DNA of 14,623 nt. Origin: Chloroflexota bacterium. Its GTDB lineage: Bacteria > Chloroflexota > Dehalococcoidia > SHYB01 > JACPQI01. The position numbers and the translations under genes were made by a program. Of the stretch, positions 11,091-14,623 are shown piece after piece (within the stretch, counting starts at the first letter, position 1; the number at the start of each line of letters is the position of its first letter). The DNA lies in assembly GCA_016190545.1 (NCBI GenBank), contig JACPQI010000105.1, forward strand, positions 1 through 14,623, written 5' to 3'. The notes below the pieces were generated by a model. It was not told the origin of the DNA and did no database searches. It saw only the letters and a list, made by a program, of their open reading frames with translations.

Positions 11091-12806
11091 ATGTCGATAG
11101 TCCAACTGGCGCTCATACCAGTTTTGGTCCTGTTGCTGGTAGTGTGGTTCGTCGCACGCCGCTGGGAGAGGGCCCAGGAGCAGGCCTGGGAGCGTGGCGA
11201 AGAGGCCCCGGTAGGGAGCATCCTTCGCTGGGACCCGCTGCGCTGGCTCGCCAACCGCAGGGTACAGAAAGACGTCGCGCAGCCCAAGCCTGCCAAGCAA
11301 TCAAAGGCTAAGGCGCGGCAGCAGGCCGCTACCCCCACTGCACAGGCCTCTTATCCAGCGCCCATCGCCGCCGCTCAGCCGCCACAGCCCGCGTCTCAGA
11401 CTCCGGCGCCTGCTTCCCCGGCCTCGCTTGAACTCCAGGAGCGCTACCTCGCGCTGACCCAACGCATCGAGGTGATGGAGCAGGAGGCGCGTCGAAAAGC
11501 GGCTTCGCCGCCTCCCGTGGCCGAAGCGCCCCGCTCGAAGCCGGTCGAAGAGCGAGGCCCTGCTCTTGGTCAGTTCTCTGAAGAGAATATCGCCAGCCTG
11601 CGCACCCAGGCCCAGGCTACCCTCGACTATGCGGCCACTATTCGTGAAGAGACTCTGCATATTCGTAACGAGACGAGGCAGTCGCTGGACAAAGCCCTGA
11701 ACATTATCGCCGCCGCCCACCAGGCAGGCAGCGCCGCCCTGGAGGAGTTGGAGCAGGCGCGGGCCCAGGCCCGCGATATCCTGGAGAGCGCCCGCCGCCA
11801 GGCCCTGCAAGAGGCCGACGACATCCGCCAGCGCGCCCACACGGAAAGCCAGCGCCTGCTGAGCGAGGCCACCAAGGCCCGCAGCCTGGTGGAGCGCGAG
11901 CTGGAAGAGGCCCACAGCCTGGCCGCGGAGGCCCGCGCCAGTCGCGACGCAGCCCGCCGCGAGCTCGACCAGGTCCGCGCGATGAAGCAGGAGGTGGAGG
12001 CGCTTCGACTTGAGGTGTTGCGTCTCATAGGACAGCAACCTGAAGCCGCTACAGCTCCTCCGTCCGCGCCCAGGGCCGCGACACCACCGCCTCCTCCCCC
12101 ACCAGCGCCCAGCATGGAAGAGAAGCCAGTGGAGTCGCCGAAAGCGGAGCAGAAACCGCTGGTCCGTCCCCAGGCGGAGGAGCGGCGGGAACCGGCGCAC
12201 GCCGCCCCAACAGCAGGCCAGCCGCGTCCGTCTGAACCCGCTTCAAGCCGCAGCGATATTGAACAAGCCCTGGCCGAGCTCCTGCGCGGCGCTGGAAGCG
12301 CCTACGAGCCGGAGCCTCCCGCCTCCAAGAGGCCTGCGAAAGACAATCCGCCCCCGCCCACCCGCGCCAGCACTCAGGGGACTGAGCGTCCGCGCAGCGG
12401 CGCTCCAGAGGCCCGCGCTTCCTCTATCGGTGGAAGGGCCGTCGTTGCGCCGCCGCAGGCGCAGCCCGCCACTGCGACGCCGCCGCAGCCGGTCGCCGCA
12501 CGGCCCGCGCCAAAGGCGGAGCCGACGCCGTTGCCCGCCGGGATCACGGGAACCTTCACTATTGTCGCCACGCCCGCGCCCGCGCAGGACACCCTGGGCC
12601 GGCTGTGGACGGCCATTGAAGGCGTCACGGGCATCGGCTCCATCGTCAGCACGCGGCCCAGCACGGAGCCTGCCGGCCTGGAGCTTGCCGTGGACCTCGG
12701 CGGCCAGACGGTGGAGACCGCAAAGCTGTCCTCCGCCCTCTACGGCGCCGATATCGAGGGCGCAGGTACCAGCCGCATCGTCGTCCGACTTCCCGTTACC
12801 TGGTAA
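11091..12806 (+). CDS. Membrane-anchored coiled-coil protein with Pro/Ala-rich linkers and a C-terminal alpha/beta domain
   Basis: I do not recognise this 571-residue protein as a named family. One N-terminal membrane helix (about 3-22, SIVQLALIPVLVLLLVVWF) is followed by a basic stretch, predicting a cytoplasmic body, and by GSILRWDPLRWLANRR (42-57). A low-complexity Ala/Pro/Gln linker, a short helix (112-137) and a long Ala/Glu/Arg-rich coiled coil (about 160-315) come next; the coiled coil resembles ATP-synthase b-subunit or DivIVA-type helices. Two Pro-rich segments (about 318-385 and 401-485) flank a short helix with EQALAELLRG; the first contains seven consecutive prolines. The final 85 residues look folded, with a strand-helix-strand-strand-helix-strand order (GTFTIVATP, LGRLWTAIEGV, GSIVST, GLELAVDLGG, AKLSSAL, SRIVVRLP), suggesting a ferredoxin-like fold. 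A structural role in envelope organisation or division is conceivable but only inferred. Confidence 0.85.
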   Translation: MSIVQLALIPVLVLLLVVWFVARRWERAQEQAWERGEEAPVGSILRWDPLRWLANRRVQKDVAQPKPAKQSKAKARQQAATPTAQASYPAPIAAAQPPQPASQTPAPASPASLELQERYLALTQRIEVMEQEARRKAASPPPVAEAPRSKPVEERGPALGQFSEENIASLRTQAQATLDYAATIREETLHIRNETRQSLDKALNIIAAAHQAGSAALEELEQARAQARDILESARRQALQEADDIRQRAHTESQRLLSEATKARSLVERELEEAHSLAAEARASRDAARRELDQVRAMKQEVEALRLEVLRLIGQQPEAATAPPSAPRAATPPPPPPPAPSMEEKPVESPKAEQKPLVRPQAEERREPAHAAPTAGQPRPSEPASSRSDIEQALAELLRGAGSAYEPEPPASKRPAKDNPPPPTRASTQGTERPRSGAPEARASSIGGRAVVAPPQAQPATATPPQPVAARPAPKAEPTPLPAGITGTFTIVATPAPAQDTLGRLWTAIEGVTGIGSIVSTRPSTEPAGLELAVDLGGQTVETAKLSSALYGADIEGAGTSRIVVRLPVTW

Positions 12807-12822
12807 GCCACCGCTAGTGGCT
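12806..12822. terminator. Small hairpin between convergent genes
   Basis: AGCCAC (12806-12811) and GTGGCT (12817-12822) form a 6-bp stem with a CGCTA loop in the 26-base gap between the coiled-coil gene and degV. No U-run is present, so it is a weak terminator candidate for either direction. Confidence 0.35.
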
Positions 12823-12832
12823 GTGCCCGTGA

Positions 12833-13669
12833 CTACTGGCCGCCGCGAACAGCGACGGCGAGGGCACCGGGGCCGACGTAGGTGCCCAGGACCGGCCCGA
12901 AGCGGGAGAGCATGATCTGGTCGCGGGGCATAACGATCGAGAGGCGCTGGGCCAACCGCTCGGCCTCGTCGGGCGTGGTGCTATAGCAGACAGCCACGGC
13001 GGAGGGCTTCGGCACCGCTGTCGCCATCTCGCACAGGCGGTCGAGGGCTTTCGTTCGGGTGCGCACACGCTCCAGCGGATGGACCTCGCCGTCGCGCACA
13101 GTGACGAGGGGTTTGATCTGGAGCAGCGAGCCGAGGAGCGCCTGGGCCTTGCCTATCCGCCCCCCCTTCTCCAGGTATTCGAGCGTGTCGCAGATTACGA
13201 AGACACGCATAGCCCTGATCGCCTCCTGGGTAGCCTCAATGGCCTGCTGGACGGTGGCGCCCTTCGCCAGCACGTCGGCGGCGCGTAGAACAGTAAGCCC
13301 CAGGGCCATCGATACGAACTGGGAGTCGATGATGTGGAGCTGATAGCTGGGGAGTTCTTTCTGTGCTAGGAGGGCCGAATTGACGGTGCCACTGAGCTTG
13401 GCGGAGATATGGAGGGAGAGGACCTGGTCATCGAACGTGGCAATCTTCTTGTAGGTATCGATGAACAGGCCGGCGGAGGGCTGAGAGGTGCGCGGCAGGA
13501 CCGGACCTTGGACCAGGCGCTGGTAGAACTCGTCCGCTGTGATATCGATACCGTCCCGGTAGGTCTGGTCGCCAAAGAGGACGTTGAGGGGTACCACCGT
13601 GACGTGGTGGGCGCGAACGAGCTCGGGAGAGAGGTCGGCGGTGCTATCGGTGACGAGCCTGACCGCCAT
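12833..13669 (-). CDS. DegV-family fatty-acid-binding protein (FakB-like)
   Basis: DegV/FakB proteins bind a fatty acid and present it to the kinase FakA for phosphorylation of its carboxylate, feeding exogenous or recycled fatty acids into phospholipid synthesis. The protein has 278 residues, normal for the family. It starts VRLVTDSTADLSPEL with the conserved DS-T. TSQPSAG (T61, S62) and SLHISAKLSGTVNSA (S93 region) are the signature lipid-carboxylate-contact segments. YLEKGGRIGKAQALLGSLLQIKPLV and the late RFGPVLGTYVGPGALAV are also family hallmarks. AAGGAGG lies about nine bases before the ATG. It follows the FakA-like gene by 24 bases on the same strand, supporting a functional fatty-acid kinase pair. 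Confidence 0.93.
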   Translation of the reverse strand: MAVRLVTDSTADLSPELVRAHHVTVVPLNVLFGDQTYRDGIDITADEFYQRLVQGPVLPRTSQPSAGLFIDTYKKIATFDDQVLSLHISAKLSGTVNSALLAQKELPSYQLHIIDSQFVSMALGLTVLRAADVLAKGATVQQAIEATQEAIRAMRVFVICDTLEYLEKGGRIGKAQALLGSLLQIKPLVTVRDGEVHPLERVRTRTKALDRLCEMATAVPKPSAVAVCYSTTPDEAERLAQRLSIVMPRDQIMLSRFGPVLGTYVGPGALAVAVRGGQ

Positions 13670-13693
13670 GGACGAGGCCTCCTTGCCGGTTTG

Positions 13694-14623
13694 TTACTCG
13701 ACAGATACGAGAAAGGCGTAGTGGGGCTGGCCGCCGTGGACCAACTCCACCTCCTGCTTCGGATAGCGCCGGCGGACGGTCTGGAAGGCGTGCTCTACCG
13801 TTTCCGGCGAGACACCGGCGCCGTAGTAGACAGTGACGAGCGCCCCGTCACTCATCGTAGCACGGGCCAGAACGGAGCATAGCACCTCGACCGGCGTATC
13901 GCCCGCCGCGACCAGGTCGCCGTCGAGAAGCCCGATGGGCTGGCCCTTCTTCACGCGCACACCGCCGACGCTGGTGCTGCGAATAGAGTCGCACACCTCA
14001 ATGGTGACGACGGCTCGCACGGCCTCTTGCATAGCCGGCAGGTTGCTGTCCAGGTCCAGCGACGGGCTCATGGCGACAAGAGCGGCGATGCCCTGGGGGA
14101 TGCTGTGGGTGGGCAGAACAGCCACCCGTTTCTTGGTGAGGCCAGGCACCAGGTTCGCTGTCAGGACGATATTGGGGTTGTTGGGCAGGATAACTACGGT
14201 ATCGGACGGGGCGCTCTCCACGGCCCGCAGCAAGTCCTGGGCGCTGGGGTTCATGGTCTGGCCGCCCTCCACGACCGCAGCGCCGAGGCTGCGCAGGACA
14301 TTGAGGAGCCCCTCGCCGTTGGCCACAGCGACGGCGGCAAAGGCGGCATGGACGGGTTTGTGCTTGACTGTGGCTGCATATTCCTTGTGCTGCTCATCGA
14401 TGTTGTCGATCTTGATGTCTTGGAGCGCGCCGTGGGCGACGGCGAAGCTGAGGGCGGCGCCGGGATCCATTGTGTGGAGGTGGACTTTCGCCAGCGTGTC
14501 ATCGCCCACCACGATGACGGAGTCGCCGAGACTGTTCATGCGCTGCCGGATCGCGGCGTGGTCCAGGGCCGTGCCGCGCAGGAGGAACTCGGTGCAGTAG
14601 CCGTAGCCCCGGCCAGCCGGGAC
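13694..14623 (-). CDS. fakA: Fatty acid kinase catalytic subunit (FakA/DAK2-like), 5'-truncated by window edge
   Basis: FakA phosphorylates fatty acids held by FakB/DegV. The frame is open through the right window edge, so the true start and the ATP-binding DAK2 domain lie outside; 309 C-terminal residues are visible. They open with GRGYGYCTEFLLRG, the typical junction after the DAK2 domain. MNSLGDSVIVVGDDTLAKVHLHTMDPG follows; its LGDS..V and KVHLHT..PG motifs define the middle domain. The C-terminal part contains VVILPNNPNIVLTA and VLPTHSIPQGIAAL, typical of the FakA C-terminal FakB-interacting domain. An internal ATG at 14539 is not the real start, because the family sequence continues upstream of it. 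It is operonic with degV. Confidence 0.9.
   Translation of the reverse strand, partial: VPAGRGYGYCTEFLLRGTALDHAAIRQRMNSLGDSVIVVGDDTLAKVHLHTMDPGAALSFAVAHGALQDIKIDNIDEQHKEYAATVKHKPVHAAFAAVAVANGEGLLNVLRSLGAAVVEGGQTMNPSAQDLLRAVESAPSDTVVILPNNPNIVLTANLVPGLTKKRVAVLPTHSIPQGIAALVAMSPSLDLDSNLPAMQEAVRAVVTIEVCDSIRSTSVGGVRVKKGQPIGLLDGDLVAAGDTPVEVLCSVLARATMSDGALVTVYYGAGVSPETVEHAFQTVRRRYPKQEVELVHGGQPHYAFLVSVE

Noticed and set aside
10761..11300. 179-codon minus-strand ORF across the small membrane gene and the coiled-coil promoter
   Set aside because: It runs through a clear plus-strand promoter and leader and encodes nothing recognisable; the plus-strand genes have ribosome sites and sensible products.
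11301..12200. 299-codon minus-strand ORF antisense to the coiled-coil gene
   Set aside because: Arg/Leu/Gly-rich translation of the complement of an Ala/Glu/Pro-rich gene; no start signal or domain.
1..14623. Mobile element, prophage or CRISPR content
   Set aside because: No transposase, integrase, terminal inverted repeats, spaced repeats or abrupt composition change was seen; all recognisable genes are chromosomal housekeeping or regulatory genes.

Overview
This is a high-GC bacterial chromosomal window packed with single-copy housekeeping genes. I see no insertion sequence, prophage, CRISPR array, tRNA or rRNA. The gene set, the GC-rich coding style and the recurrent TACAAT-type -10 boxes suggest a Chloroflexota lineage (Dehalococcoidia-like). 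That assignment is an inference from gene style; no marker in the window proves it.

Layout from left to right. Positions 1-1155 (+) hold the end of an APC amino-acid permease. It converges on ruvC-ruvA (-), the Holliday-junction genes, with no ruvB next to them. A divergent intergenic region then leads to a + strand run: glutamate dehydrogenase, miaA (tRNA dimethylallyltransferase) and folK (HPPK). Next comes a minus-strand block: a NarX-like histidine kinase and a NarL-like response regulator whose stop and start codons overlap, then a secreted cupredoxin lipoprotein. The cupredoxin has a His/Met/acid-rich insertion, a very strong Shine-Dalgarno sequence, a palindrome-rich upstream region and a clear terminator.

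Divergent from the kinase is a peroxiredoxin gene (7818-8276, +) interrupted by a single in-frame TGA. The TGA lies exactly where the peroxidatic cysteine belongs in the PxxxTxxC motif, and hairpins follow it immediately. I read this as a selenocysteine-containing peroxiredoxin. It is the most notable item in the window. It could easily be mis-annotated as a pseudogene or as a truncated ORF starting at 8025.

The rest is as follows: yebC (-) with its own promoter; rpsP-khpA (-) under a near-consensus promoter; moaD-moaE (+), where MoaD carries three residues after the Gly-Gly; a 47-residue single-pass membrane protein; a 571-residue membrane-anchored coiled-coil protein with a predicted small C-terminal alpha/beta domain; and, convergent with it, a fatty-acid-kinase pair, fakA (cut by the window edge) and degV/fakB.

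Functionally the centre of the window (5383-8276) looks like a redox/metal unit: an extracytoplasmic copper protein, a two-component system that may control it, and a selenol peroxidase. The flanks cover DNA repair, nitrogen and amino-acid metabolism, tRNA modification, folate and molybdopterin synthesis, ribosome function and lipid metabolism.
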